DNA from: Phaeosaccion multiseriatum
Lineage: Eukaryota > Ochrophyta, other classes
Assembly: GCA_965112735.1 (NCBI GenBank)
Contig: OZ218953.1
Coordinates: 4,526,001 to 4,590,000 of the forward strand
Direction of reading: 5' to 3'
Length of the DNA: 64,000 nucleotides
This document shows, piece after piece, positions 24,201 through 34,499 of the stretch. Every line of letters starts with the position of its first letter. Position 1 is the first letter of the stretch. Made by a program: the position numbers and the translations under genes. The notes under the pieces are model-generated. The model had not been told where the DNA came from. It did not search any database and was given only the letters and a program-made list of their open reading frames with translations.

Positions 24201-26539
24201 GTAGGTAGGTAGGTAGGTAGGTAGATAGGTATGTGGGTAGGTGGGTAGGAAAATTGGTAGGAAGAAGGGGGAAGGGATGTAGGTGGGTAGGTAGGCAGGC
24301 AGATAGGTAGGTCGACGTGAATGGATGGCAATGAATGGCATGTAGATAGAGCGGATGGAGGGGGACATACATGGGAGGGGAGGGGAGGACAGTCACTGAA
24401 TGGAGCCAGAGCATCATGCTTCGAGCGTGCTTCACTCATTCTACAGCAAAAGGGGCGAACAAGGAAGCTTGTCCGGAGAAGTGAGCGTGTGTGCGTGCAT
24501 GTGCGTGTTTATGTAAAAGCGATGTCGCACGCGCAAAGAAAAGAAGGAAAGCCGGCAGTCACGTAAGGATGATGATTCTTGGCAATCGATGGATCATTCC
24601 CTCCAACCCCTTCCCCCCCCCCCCCCTGCCCTCCCCTCCCCGTCCTTCTCACCTTGGAGGCAAACAACTCCTTCGGAAAGCCCGCGACCTGCCCAGGCAC
24701 AAGCACGTGCATCCTCGAGGGTGCGGCAAAAGGGTCCGCCTGCACCTTGTCGACCGCCAGGAGGAACTGAAGAGAGAGAGGGAGAGAAGAGAGATTGAGA
24801 CGATATGAATGACCATCCATCCTCGCTACCTCTGTCACAGCGGATTTACCAATTCCCCACCCACATCTCCTCCACCGCTGACTCGCTTACCGAAGGGAGG
24901 CCGGCGCCGCCAAACTCAAAGGTCCCTTCAAGGTCTCGGTAGGCCGCGTAGGCCTTTCCGTCGATCCTCCGCAGAGTATCGCACATGTCCTGAGCTGAGC
25001 CTCTCCGCGCTTGGCAGTAAGACTGCATGGCCCCTCCCCCCCCACCGCTGCCTCCTCCTCCTCTTCCCCCTCCTCCTTCTCCCCCCCCTCCCCGGCCCCC
25101 GCCGTATTTGTTCTTGTAATACTCGCCCCTCCCTCCTCCTCCCCCACCCCCTCCTCCTCCGCCTCCTCCGTCGGACCCTCCTCCCCCTCCCCGCCCCCCG
25201 CCATACTTGTTTTTGTAATACTCACCCCTTCCCCCTCCTCCCCCTCCTCCTCTCCCGCGTCCTCCGTACATCCTCGCCCTCCCCGCTTCTCTAGCTCCTC
25301 CGCCTTCTTCGGTGAATACTGCTGCGGCTCTGTCTCGCAGACTGCTCAACAGATATCCTCTCCTTTGGGGCCCACGCGTAAATATGGATAAAAACCCGTT
25401 GCCTGTATGGAGGAGTGTTCACAAAAGCAGGCGTGGGGGCAATAGGAAAAGATGGTGAGGGAGCAAAAGCGGGCCAGACAAAAAATGGCTCCCCATCTGC
25501 AATTATTGCACTATGGTGGTCCCATCAACATCTTGCGTCTCTCGTCGACCAACCTGTGGCTAGTAGCGCTAGTGTGAGGGTGGCTCGACGATAGGGGATA
25601 AAGGACGGCAACGGCATAGAGAGAGGGAAATGTTGGGGCCGAATAAGTTAATAAATGTGATTTTAATAAAAAAAAAAAACAAAAAAAAAACATCAGAAAA
25701 ACATGCGTTTTTTTGTATTTTTTTTACTGTGATTTCGCGGTTGAGTGGCACTTTTGACGCCCAATTACGCCCCATTAATTTTTTTTTACGCCAAATGACG
25801 ATTTTTTTGACGGCGTTTGACGACGTTTGACTACGCTTTAGCCCCCTATTTTGACGCCCTTTGACGCCTTTTGACGCTCTTTGACGCCCTTTGACGCCCT
25901 TTTCCGTGATTTTTTTTACGTGATTTTTTTCAGACCGAATTAAGGCGAATTAAGATAAAAGGGCGTCAAAGTGCGTCAAAGTGCGTCAAAGGGCGTCAAA
26001 TAGGGGGCTGAAGCGTCGTCAAACGTCGTCAAACGTCGTCAAAAAAATCGTCATTTGGCGTAAAAAAAAATTAATGGGGCGTAATTGGGCGTCAAAAGTG
26101 CCACTCAACCGCGAAATCACAGTACATGGCATTTTTTTCAGACCTTTTCAATCATTGACTGACTCACTGACTGCACTCCATCCACCCCTCACTCCGCACA
26201 TTCACATTCACAAACTGTACTCTCTCACTGCACTCACTCAGAGCCTCACGCGCGCAGATACGCTCCGTCTCCTCGTCGGAGCTTGCTTGAGCTCGAGTCA
26301 GAGCTCGAGGAAGAGGTGGTGGCGGTCGCCTTGCCCTTGCCCTTAGGCGCACCCGGGGACTTGCTGTCGTTTTTTTTGCGGTTTTTTGCGACGGCGGCCG
26401 GCGGTCGATAGCGCGTTATCAACCATTGAGACTCTACTACTCCAGCAGGGAGGGAGGGAAAACGGCAGCATATGGTAGAAGCTCCTTTGTTGCTGCCGGT
26501 ATGGCTGCTGCTGCTGGTGTCAGGTAGTGTGTTGCCCAT
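19921..26539 (-). CDS. ABC-class ATPase, MRB1590-like, with RG/GY-rich N-terminus
   Basis: Thirteen well-supported exons from 25362 down to 19921, plus a proposed first exon 26250-26539, give about 794 aa. Exon ends (downwards): 24891-25362, 24653-24766, 24001-24108, 23564-23647, 23071-23294, 22652-22736, 22198-22471, 21900-21961, 21440-21550, 21097-21210, 20689-20844, 20226-20399, 19921-20037. Motifs of the 'predicted ATPase of the ABC class' family: VALPARGRNITGQWA, Walker A GGGFHGKST, NISPFIDNLPFGKST, signature SGSTSQAANIIESLEAGAK, Walker B VLLVDEDTCATNF, and VLVIGGSGDYFTVAD. Trypanosome MRB1590 of this family acts in mitochondrial RNA processing. Here the N-terminus has two RGEYYKNKYGGGRGGGG repeats and long Gly runs, suggesting RNA binding. 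The first exon (MGNTLPDTSSSSHTGSNKG) is phase-compatible but could instead be a separate 97-aa gene. Confidence 0.85.
21224..21420. repeat. (GGCA)n/(GGTA)n repeats in ATPase intron
   Basis: Tandem GGCA units grading into GGTA/AAGTAAGT units between the exons ending at 21440 and starting at 21210. Intronic; translation of it yields only low-complexity peptides. Confidence 0.9.
21583..21684. repeat. (GGA)n microsatellite in ATPase intron
   Basis: About 100 bp of GGA repeat with one GGT interruption, followed by a purine-only stretch to about 21745. It lies in the intron just before the Walker B exon on the minus strand, so the transcript carries a long CCU/UCC pyrimidine tract. Confidence 0.93.
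24160..24315. repeat. (AGGT)n repeats in ATPase intron
   Basis: GGTAGGTAGGTA arrays with GGCA and GGGTAGGT variants, intronic between the exons 24001-24108 and 24653-24766. Confidence 0.9.
25725..26124. repeat. 400-bp near-palindrome (foldback element)
   Basis: The left arm begins TACTGTGATTTCGCGGTTG at 25725 and the right arm ends at 26124 with its reverse complement. The arms match for about 150 bp with only a handful of differences, leaving a loop of under 100 bp. Towards the centre both arms dissolve into ten-to-eleven-base units of the form TTTGACGCCC. No clear target duplication flanks it, and there is no coding capacity. It lies in the proposed first intron of the ABC-class ATPase gene. 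A MITE or foldback transposon derivative is most likely; a transcribed long hairpin is the alternative. Confidence 0.85.
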
Positions 26540-26633
26540 TTTTTAATTTAGCCTCTCCCTCCCCACAAAACCTCTGTTCACTCTGTACAATGTAGTTCCA
26601 CCCCCCCAAAAAAAACAAAAAAAACTCAATCCA

Positions 26634-28878
26634 TCAATCGAGAATTTTGAAGATGCCCTCCACGGGATGTTTGCACAGCGGGCAGTGGCTGAGGTCCCTC
26701 TTGTGACTGGAACTGGAACAATGCGGCGCGCTGCAGAGGCATCGGTGCCCGCACGGAATAATACACATATCGGCCCGGGGCTCTTGGCATATTACACAGA
26801 GGCTCCGTGTCACCGCTTGTTGTGGCCGTCCACCGGCCGCGGCCGCCTCTAATGCTTTCCTCTTTGTGGCGAGAAGGTCCAGTGCGTTGGTGGTGGCGCC
26901 TCGAAGCTGTTGCACGAGCGTCTCCAGTTCGGACATGGTCATGTCTGAGAAGGGTAGGGTTGGGGTAGGGGAAGGTAAGGTAAGGTAAGATAAAGGCAAG
27001 GTAGGGTAAGCACAGAGAGACAAAAGGGCGATAGGGACAAAAAAACATACTTATCTCAAAGGCAACAGCGACAAGCGCATCCAAATTGTGGTACTGGTTT
27101 GTCGAAAAGGGGTACAGCCTCACTCACTCACTCTTATACGCACCCATTCACTCACTCACTCACTCACTCACTCCCTTTCTCACTCATACACCTACACACT
27201 CAATCACTCACTCACCTACGCACTCATTCACTCACCCACCCACTCTCTCACTCACTCACTCACTCACCAACCCACCCTCTCCCTCTCTCCCTCCATCCCT
27301 ACTCACCCTTCCTTCCCCCGTTGCGCCAAGCTTCAAAGTCCCTCACCACGGAAGCTTCGGCCTCTCTGACAAGCCTGATTTCTTCCTCCGCCTTGGCCGC
27401 TCTGTCCACGAGCTGACACCGTATCACGTTCCATGACTTACGCAGCCTCTTCTCCTCCAAGAATCGCTCTCTCATCACTCGCTCCAGCTCCCCCGTTTTC
27501 CTCTCCGACTCCTCGAGCAGCGTTTGCCGTGTCGGTGTCGCTACCGTGTTGCCGCTGCCGCTGCCACTGCCACTACCTCTCTCACCACCGCCGCCCTTCC
27601 TACTCCGACTGCTGCTGCTACTGGTGCTCGCCGCTGCAGGGGCAGAGGAGGAAGCTGCGCCAGGTGTGTGTGCACCACCACCACCACCACCCGTTGAACT
27701 CTTTCTCTTCCTCCGGTCCTCCGACGCTCCCATCCGCTGCTGCTGCTTCCGGACGGGGTGGTCGCGATGTTTCTGCTGCTGATTAGGTTTCTGGGTGCCG
27801 TTCTTTGCCCTCTTGTGAGCAATCACCAGTGTAGCATCGTCCAACTCATCCTCGTCCTCGTCGTCGTCGTCGTCCTCCTCCTCCTCCTCCTCCTCCCCTT
27901 CTTCCTCCTCGTCCATCTCGCTGTGGTGCCAGGCCTTCTCGCCAGACCCTTCGAGCGCTTCCCAGTGCGCCAGGCGTGGATCACCGCAGAGCCAGCAACA
28001 GCTTGACCCCTCCTCCGACCCTGACCCTCCAGCCGTTGGTGCTGCCGTTGCCACCAATGCTGCTGCCTCTGCTGCCCCCATGCCCCTGGTGCTCCCACAA
28101 CTAAGCTCTTGGCCGTCGCCGCTGCTGCAGCCTACGGATGACTCCCCCTGCTGCTGAAGGGCAGGCAAGCCGTGGCCTACCCGTAAGCCACTGAGGGACA
28201 TGAGCGGCAGCCGCATCACCTTCAGCACCGCAGCCGCACCTCCTCCTCCTCCCTCGCCGCCTCCATCCACGCCCGAGTCAGCAGCAGGAGCAGCTGTGCT
28301 CCTTGCGGCCACTGCAACGACGATGTGGCGCTCTCTTGCCCCCCTCGCACCCTGCGGCCAAAACCCGATGCGAGACATGTGTGTCAGGGGCTCCACATGC
28401 CCTGCAAAGGTACACACCCTCTTCAGCGTCAGGCCGGTCCTCATGCTCCTCGCGGGGGGGGGGCGGCTTTGCTCCTCTCCCTCCTCCTCCACCTCCTCCT
28501 CCTCCTCCTCCTCCTCCTCCTCCTCCTTGTTCTCCTCTTGCTGTCGACGTCTCCCTTCTGTTGCACTCGCCTCGCTTGCCTGGCCCTGGCAGATGTGTAA
28601 TGACCCGTCGCTGCAAGTCACCACCGCCGCGGCACGAGAGTCCAAAGCCACAGCAGAGACCTTCGTCACTGTCCTGAGGTGCCGATGATGCCCTCCCCCC
28701 CGTCGTCCTCCTCCTCCCCCCGAGCCTCCCAAGGCACCACCACTGCTGGTAAGAGACTCAAATTCGGCTTCTTCCGCTCCAACTACTCTGTACTTGGAAA
28801 TGTCATCCTCCGGCCAGTGAATCTCCTTTCTCTTAAACGTCTCGCTTCCACCAAACAGCACCACTTTCACCATCAACC

Positions 28879-28966
<88 letters not shown>

Positions 28967-29106
28967 GCTGCTGCTGTTGTCGTCGTTGTCTTGCAGCGTC
29001 ACTGTCGTCCTCTCTACAGCGTTAACCCCGACACGTGTGACCTCTATTCCACGTGCAGTCTCTCCTAAAGACTTTCCACACGCCCCTTCTCTTCTTCTTC
29101 CTCCTC

Positions 29107-29140
<34 letters not shown>

Positions 29141-32100
29141 GTCTGCAGTAGAGGCGGCGCAGACCCATCCAGGCGCTGCCGTCGCGACAACGTCCCCTGC
29201 CCAGTGCATGTCAACAGTATCCTCAAGCTTCTTCGAAAGCGTCGACCTCACCCACGGTTTGCGTAGGTCCCAAAGCCGCATCCGCTGCTCCGCCACCTTG
29301 GTGATTGCAAACTGCCCCTTCAGATGGAGCGAGCCCCAGTTCATCTGTGCCCCCCCTACTGCCTCATTGAACACCTCTGTCCAAGTAGGCTCCTTTACTC
29401 CGGCCTCAAATAGCACGTTCCACACCACAAAGCGCCCGTAGCCGAGGCCGCACAGGATGCGGTAGAGATAGTTTCGGGGGGTAGCCACTTGTCTGTGGCT
29501 GCAACTACTACCACCACCACCACCAACACCACCGCTGCAATCACTACCCAGGCCCCCGTTCCTGCTGCTGCTGCTGCTGCTGCTGCTACCCTGGTCGCCC
29601 GCACCGTTAATGTTGCTACTGCTACTGCTCCTACTGCTGTGGTCGTGCATGACGGCAACTGCTGCCAAGGCCTGCAAGCCTGCCTTCGTGAACTCGTGGG
29701 TGCGCAGCTCCTCTGCAGAGGCGGACCCTCGCCGCTCAATCAGCTCGTGGTAATGATCGAGATCGAAGATCTGCCCCGGACACGGGGAGCAGCGAGCCGT
29801 AGGGCAGCACCAGGGGGGGGTAAGGGTGACAGTGAGCAACGAGGCGAAGCTTGCTTGTGGACGGAAACTGCGGGGACTCCCACCCCACAGGCGCCGTTTC
29901 TATTTGTTCGGTGATGTGAGGTGTTGTTTTTGTAAAGCGCCCTTTTACAGAGAGAAGCAAACCCTCCTCCTCCTCCTCCTCCTCCTCCTCCTCCTACCCC
30001 TCCCATGCGTCCCCACGTGTTCATACCTGCATTCTGCTGACGCTGCCAGAGCCGGACGATGCGAAGGCAAGTCGCCCGTCTGAGGAGATGAGCACTCGGG
30101 TGATTTTGTGCTGTGCACAGAGGAAGAAGGCCAAGAGTGCAGGAGAGGAGCAAAACGGTCAGACAGGGCACAATGGGCATGGGCATACGGAATGCATTGC
30201 ACAAGGAAGGAATCTGCTGGCAGCTGCAGGGGTGTTAGGGGAGGGGAGAGGAGAGGAGGGGTTTGAGGAAGAAAGACAAGAGGACGTTGATTTGGCAAGG
30301 AACAACAACAACGCACCCCGCCGAAGGAATTGCCGTTGGTGAAGGTTCCCAGCAGACATCCTGACGAGATGAGAGAGAGAGAGAAATAAACAGCAAAAAT
30401 CCAGACACAGGGGGGAGGGGAGGGGTGAGAAGAAAAAGCGCTGTGGGGGCAAGTATGCATGCTATGATACGCGGACGACAAACAGCGAAACACTACCGCG
30501 AGAGGCAGAGAAAGACAGATACAAAGGACACAAAAAAACGCCGGCCCCGTGCCCGTGCACGACTGTCTACTCACCCCAGCGGTCCTCCGGTTGCGCATTT
30601 CCTGCGGGGCGGCAGGGACGGACGTGGGCGCACAGTTGTTAGAGGAGGCGGGGCAGGCAGGGTTGATGGGGAGACAAGAAAACACACTCACAGAGAGAGA
30701 GAGAGACATCGGGTATATATAGAGAGAGAAGAGAGAGTTTCCGTGCGCCCACTACGCTACGGAGGGCAGCAGAGGGGCGGGCGCTTAACACACTCACTGA
30801 CACTTACTTACCAGTTGCCGTCATGTCAAAGAGGCGGACCTGACCGTTGCCAAAGCCGCACACAGCGTAGCTCCCGTCAGATGCCACGTCAATGGACGTC
30901 ACTTTCCACTCGGCACTCAGCGCAAAACACATGCTGGGGAGGGGGGTGCCGGCGTCAACAGCAGTGGCGCCTCTCCACCCCGAGCCTGCCGGCCGCTGGA
31001 CGGGCTGGGCGTGAGGCTCGGCGAGCTGCTGAGGGGTGGTGATACTCAGTACTGATTGCTCCGTGCCGCTGCTCCTGCTTCCTGCCCCCTCCTCCGGAAG
31101 ACGAGGAGAAGGAAGCGCAGGAGCAGAAGCAGGAACAGGAGCCACTGGTGAGCTGGTGGCGTGGTCTGTGGACGGCTGTAGTGCCTCTCGCGAAAAGGCC
31201 GGCAATGGCTGTGCTACTGTTCCAGTGGATGGAGAAGGAGAGCAAGATGACGCAGAGAGGGGGGCTGAAGGCGGGCGTCGAGGCTGATGAGATGCCTCCA
31301 TTTGTCCTTGTCCTTGTGAGCGCTGCTGAGGTACTTGTGTCGCCGCCTCTCTCCCTGCCCCGGAAGCTGCCCCTTCTACTGCCCTTAGAGCCAAAGCCCG
31401 TGTCGAGGTATCCTGCCCCTGTAGATAAGCAGCGAGCACACTAGGCGTTGGCACCACCGGGCTGCTTGCGGCGAGACCCCTCCCTCCTCCTCCGCCTCCT
31501 CCTCCTCCTCCTCCGCCTCCTCCTCCTCCTCCAACAGCCGGGGATGCTGCGCTTGGCGGTGGCGTTCTCTTTCTCTTGCACTCCGCCGCTTGTGGGCCGT
31601 CGTCGCCTTTTCTCTTGCCTCCATCTCCTGCCCCTCCTCCACGTTTCTGCGATGAAAAAGTCTCCATGTCGTCCACTGCTGCAGTTCCCACGTCCATTCT
31701 CAATCCTCCTCCTCCTAAAGACGCCGACTCTAGCACTGCCCGTTTAGCTGTCTCCTCCCCAAACCTGACGACTGGGGCGGTGCTTTCAGAAGGAGGAGGA
31801 AGCGGTGGAGATTGAGACGCAGACTTGCTGCTGCTCGCTGACTCCCTCGGCTGCTGCACCTGTCGTGGGGACGCTGGTGGTGCTACTGCTGCTGCGACTC
31901 CTCCTGCATTGGAGGCGGTGATTCTATTGATGTGAGAAAAGTTGCGAAAGCTTTTCCCAGCGTTGCCGAGGAGGTGATTTCGAGCACTTGAGTTGGACAG
32001 GGCGCGGCGGTGGTTGGCACTCGGATGTAGATGGTCCCCCACCAGCAAGGCGTTCTCCTGCCCGTCTCGACTGTCGCTCCCTCCGGCACTCAGACCAAAT

Positions 32101-32621
32101 CCGTCTCGACTGTTGCCCCCTCCTCCGACACTCGCACCGCTGGCGCACGACAGCCCTCCTGGCCAACTGTCGCGACTGGCGCTGCCCACACTGAGGCCGT
32201 CATTGGAGTTCATGTCGGTTGCCCCAAGACCTAAAATCGAGAGAGCTTGCTTGTTCTGAGATGTGAGAGGGCTCCAACTGCCGCCGCTATCGCTGTAAAG
32301 AGTACCACTCCGCGCGCCAGGCTGGGCAGAAGCCGCGGAAGCCCCACGAGGAGCAGGAGGAGCAGCAGGAGCAGCGGCAGTTGCAGCCACCGCCGCCGTT
32401 ACGAGGTTTGCGGCCGTTGGTCGCGAGAAGGAATCAGAAGAAGACGGGGAGGTATGCTGCTGCTCGGGCTGCTGTCGGTGCTGCTGTCTTGCCACCAACC
32501 CCCCCCCTCCCCCGCCTCTTGCACCTCCTCCAGCGCACGCCGCTGCACCTCCACCTCCTCCTACTTCTGATGCAGCAGCAGCAGCTGCTGCGGCAGCCAA
32601 CGACGCGCCCCGCTTCCCCAT
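26634..32621 (-). CDS. WD40-repeat, coiled-coil, RING-finger protein (putative E3 ligase)
   Basis: Seven in-phase exons (30812-32621, 30575-30601, 30317-30360, 30027-30110, 27307-29770, 27051-27122, 26634-26944) give about 1603 aa. Residues 1-550 are low-complexity (Ala, Gly, Ser, Pro). WD40-type blades follow: ITSIDV-like VTSIDVASDGSYAVCGFGNG then QVRLFDMTATG, ITRVLISSDGRLAFASSGSG, FAITKVAEQRMRLWDLRKP, VSAVALDSRAAAVVTCSDGS. They are interrupted by Gly, Glu and roughly 29-residue Asn runs. A coiled coil (about residues 1400-1480) precedes a C-terminal C3HC4 RING: LCVICQEPRADMCIIPCGHR, then CLC and CPLCKHPVEGIF. RING domains recruit E2 enzymes, so a ubiquitin ligase is inferred. The exon 5 to 6 acceptor lies in a TGAG repeat and is the weakest join; if wrong, the RING part (26634-27122) is a separate gene. 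Exon 2 is only 27 nt. Confidence 0.75.
27120..27275. repeat. (ACTC)n-rich intron repeat
   Basis: ACTC tetranucleotide repeats within the intron between 27122 and 27307 of the WD40-RING gene; on the transcribed strand they read GAGT and run directly into the acceptor, so several AGs compete as splice sites. Confidence 0.85.
28878..28965. repeat. (GTT)n coding repeat, poly-asparagine
   Basis: About 29 GTT units; on the minus strand they are AAC codons and add an uninterrupted poly-Asn run to the WD40-RING protein between two blades. Every unit is AAC, not a mix with AAT, so the tract is a recent DNA-level expansion rather than selected peptide. Confidence 0.92.
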
Positions 32622-32937
32622 TTCAATTGATGAAACAATGAAGGGGAAGGCAAAGCTGATTTCCTGTAAAAAAAAAAAACTGTGCTCTGCTTCTTCTACT
32701 ACAGCGGCCCCTGCTGCTCTACTGCTCCCTACGGTAACTACTGCTGCTCCTTCAACTACTGCATCAACCTCTACTGCTGTTTTTCACTCTCTTCTCTTTC
32801 CAAAAGGAAAAGGAAATAAGGGGGTGTTTGAATGGAAGTGGTGGCACTTGGGTATCAAAGAATAATACCCAACCATACGAAGGCCCCCTGGGTCTTATGG
32901 GCTGTGAGCCCAGCAGCAGACAAAGAAAGCAAGGAAG
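32622..32937. promoter_or_regulatory. Divergent promoter region
   Basis: A 316-bp spacer between the start codons of the WD40-RING gene (minus) and the zinc-finger gene (plus). It must hold both 5' untranslated regions and promoters. It contains CTACTGCTG-rich sequence and an A12 run near 32670. No TATA box is evident. Confidence 0.5.
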
Positions 32938-33806
32938 ATGGGGAAGAAGAAGAAGAAGGTAGAGGTGGTGATCGCACCCGATATTTGGTGCTTTTACTGC
33001 GATCGCACCTTCGAGCATGAGGATGTGCTCATCAATCACCAGAAGGCGAAGCATTTCAAGTGCTCGATTTGCAACAAGAAGTTGGGCAGCGCGGCGGGGA
33101 TGAAGGTGCACGTGCAGCAGGTGCATGGTGAGGAAGTGGACAAGTGAGTGCTGTAGTGCGTGTTGGCCACAAGTCTTTGTCACAATGATGCTGTGCTTTT
33201 TCTTAAAGGGGGGAGTCTCTGGCCTGGGGGAGAGCGGAATGTGGGTTTGTCTCTGACTGGGAGAGTCAGAGGGGGTTATGGCAAGGCTGCGCTCTCCTCT
33301 CTCCTGTGAAGAGAGCGTTTTTTTCTGTGTTCGTGCAGCTTCCCTCTTCTTCCACTCTGATACCCGTCCTGCTTCCTCCTCCCTCCCTTTTGCCGCGGTA
33401 TTGGCATTGGCACAGAGTTTTGAATGCGAAGGAAGGACGGGACGACATTGACTTAAATATCTATGGAATGGAGGGCATTCCTCCAGAGTTTTTGGCAGAG
33501 CGGGCAGCGAAGCGGGCGCGCACAGAAGGGAACGGCGCAGGGAATGGGACGTTCCAGCCTCCAGTGCCCGAGCAAGTGCAGGCGATAGCTCAGGAGCAAC
33601 AGCAGCAGCAACAGCAGCAGCAACTACTGCTTCACCAGCAGCCGCAGCACGGGGGTCATCATATGCAGGGTATGGGAGGGCCCCCTTTACATGGCCAGCA
33701 TCCACAGCACCATTTACATCAGCAACCCCGCCCACAGTTTGGAATGCCGCCGTATGGGCACGGGCACCCCCCTGGGCAGCACCCGCACCAGCACCCGAAC
33801 CACCAC

Positions 33807-33848
<42 letters not shown>

Positions 33849-34499
33849 TTCCAACCAAGAGGCATACCCGGGCAGCCCCCACCTCGACCCAACTTTCCCC
33901 CCTTCGGTCAGCAGCAGCAGCAGCAGCCTCCGCGCCCCCCCGTGTTCGGGCAGCAACCCCCGCGAGGAATGGGGCAGCCCCCTCCCCAGCCGCCTCGTGG
34001 TATCGGAGCCCCTCCTCCGCGCCCTCCTATGTTCGGCGGTGCTGCAGGGGCTGCGCCGCGCCCTATATTACCCAACTTCCCCCCTGGGGGACCCCGGGGC
34101 ATGAACGGCGCGATGGGGCGTGGCCCTCCCCGACCGCCGACCTTCATGATGCCCCCTCGGGGAGTGGGGGGCATGCCAGGAGCTCCCCCGGGGGCAGGAC
34201 TGACTGCAGCAGCAGGAGTAGCGTTGGCAGCACCGGGAGCCTCGGGCTCGAGTATAGCGCAGGCCATGGCAGCGGCGACTGCTGCCATGAAGGGATCCGC
34301 GGCCGTCGTGTCCAGTGGGCCCGTTATGACTGCGCCCCCCGTCCCTCCTCCGGGGGTCGGGGCAGTAGCGGCAAGCGGTGGCACATCTTCGTCGACGGTT
34401 GCCGCGGCAGCAGCACCCGCACTCGCAGCACCTGCCGCGTTGGAGGAGGAAAGCATGGAGGAGCAGAGAGCCAAGTTGGCCAAGTATAAGGTGGAGTGA
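32938..34499 (+). CDS. BuGZ/SUF4-type C2H2 zinc-finger protein (ZNF207 homologue)
   Basis: Two exons (32938-33143, 33416-34499) give 429 aa. The start [10 protein letters not shown] and two adjacent zinc fingers, [20 protein letters not shown] with AKH and [20 protein letters not shown] with VH, match animal BuGZ/ZNF207 and plant SUF4 closely; exon 2 opens with [20 protein letters not shown], also conserved in this family. The rest is a Pro/Gly/Gln-rich disordered region with several polyQ runs and repeated PPRPP and RGMG motifs. Animal BuGZ binds Bub3 and microtubules and forms condensates through this kind of region; plant SUF4 regulates FLC. A GLEBS motif was not identified with certainty. 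The C-terminus [13 protein letters not shown] resembles the end of SUF4. Confidence 0.9.

Noticed and set aside
25511-25775. Short minus-strand hydrophobic frames next to the palindrome
   Set aside because: They arise from poly-T/poly-A tracts and run into the inverted repeat; no ATG context or homology.
30804-31642. Possibility that the Ala/Gly/Ser-rich 5' part of the WD40-RING gene is non-coding
   Set aside because: The frame is open for 1.8 kb, begins with ATG and runs in phase into a WD40 blade; treated as coding but disordered.
32764-33882. 372-codon minus-strand frame opposite the zinc-finger gene
   Set aside because: It is antisense to conserved BuGZ zinc-finger exons and consists of Ala/Gly/His repeats that mirror the polyQ/Pro codons of the real gene.
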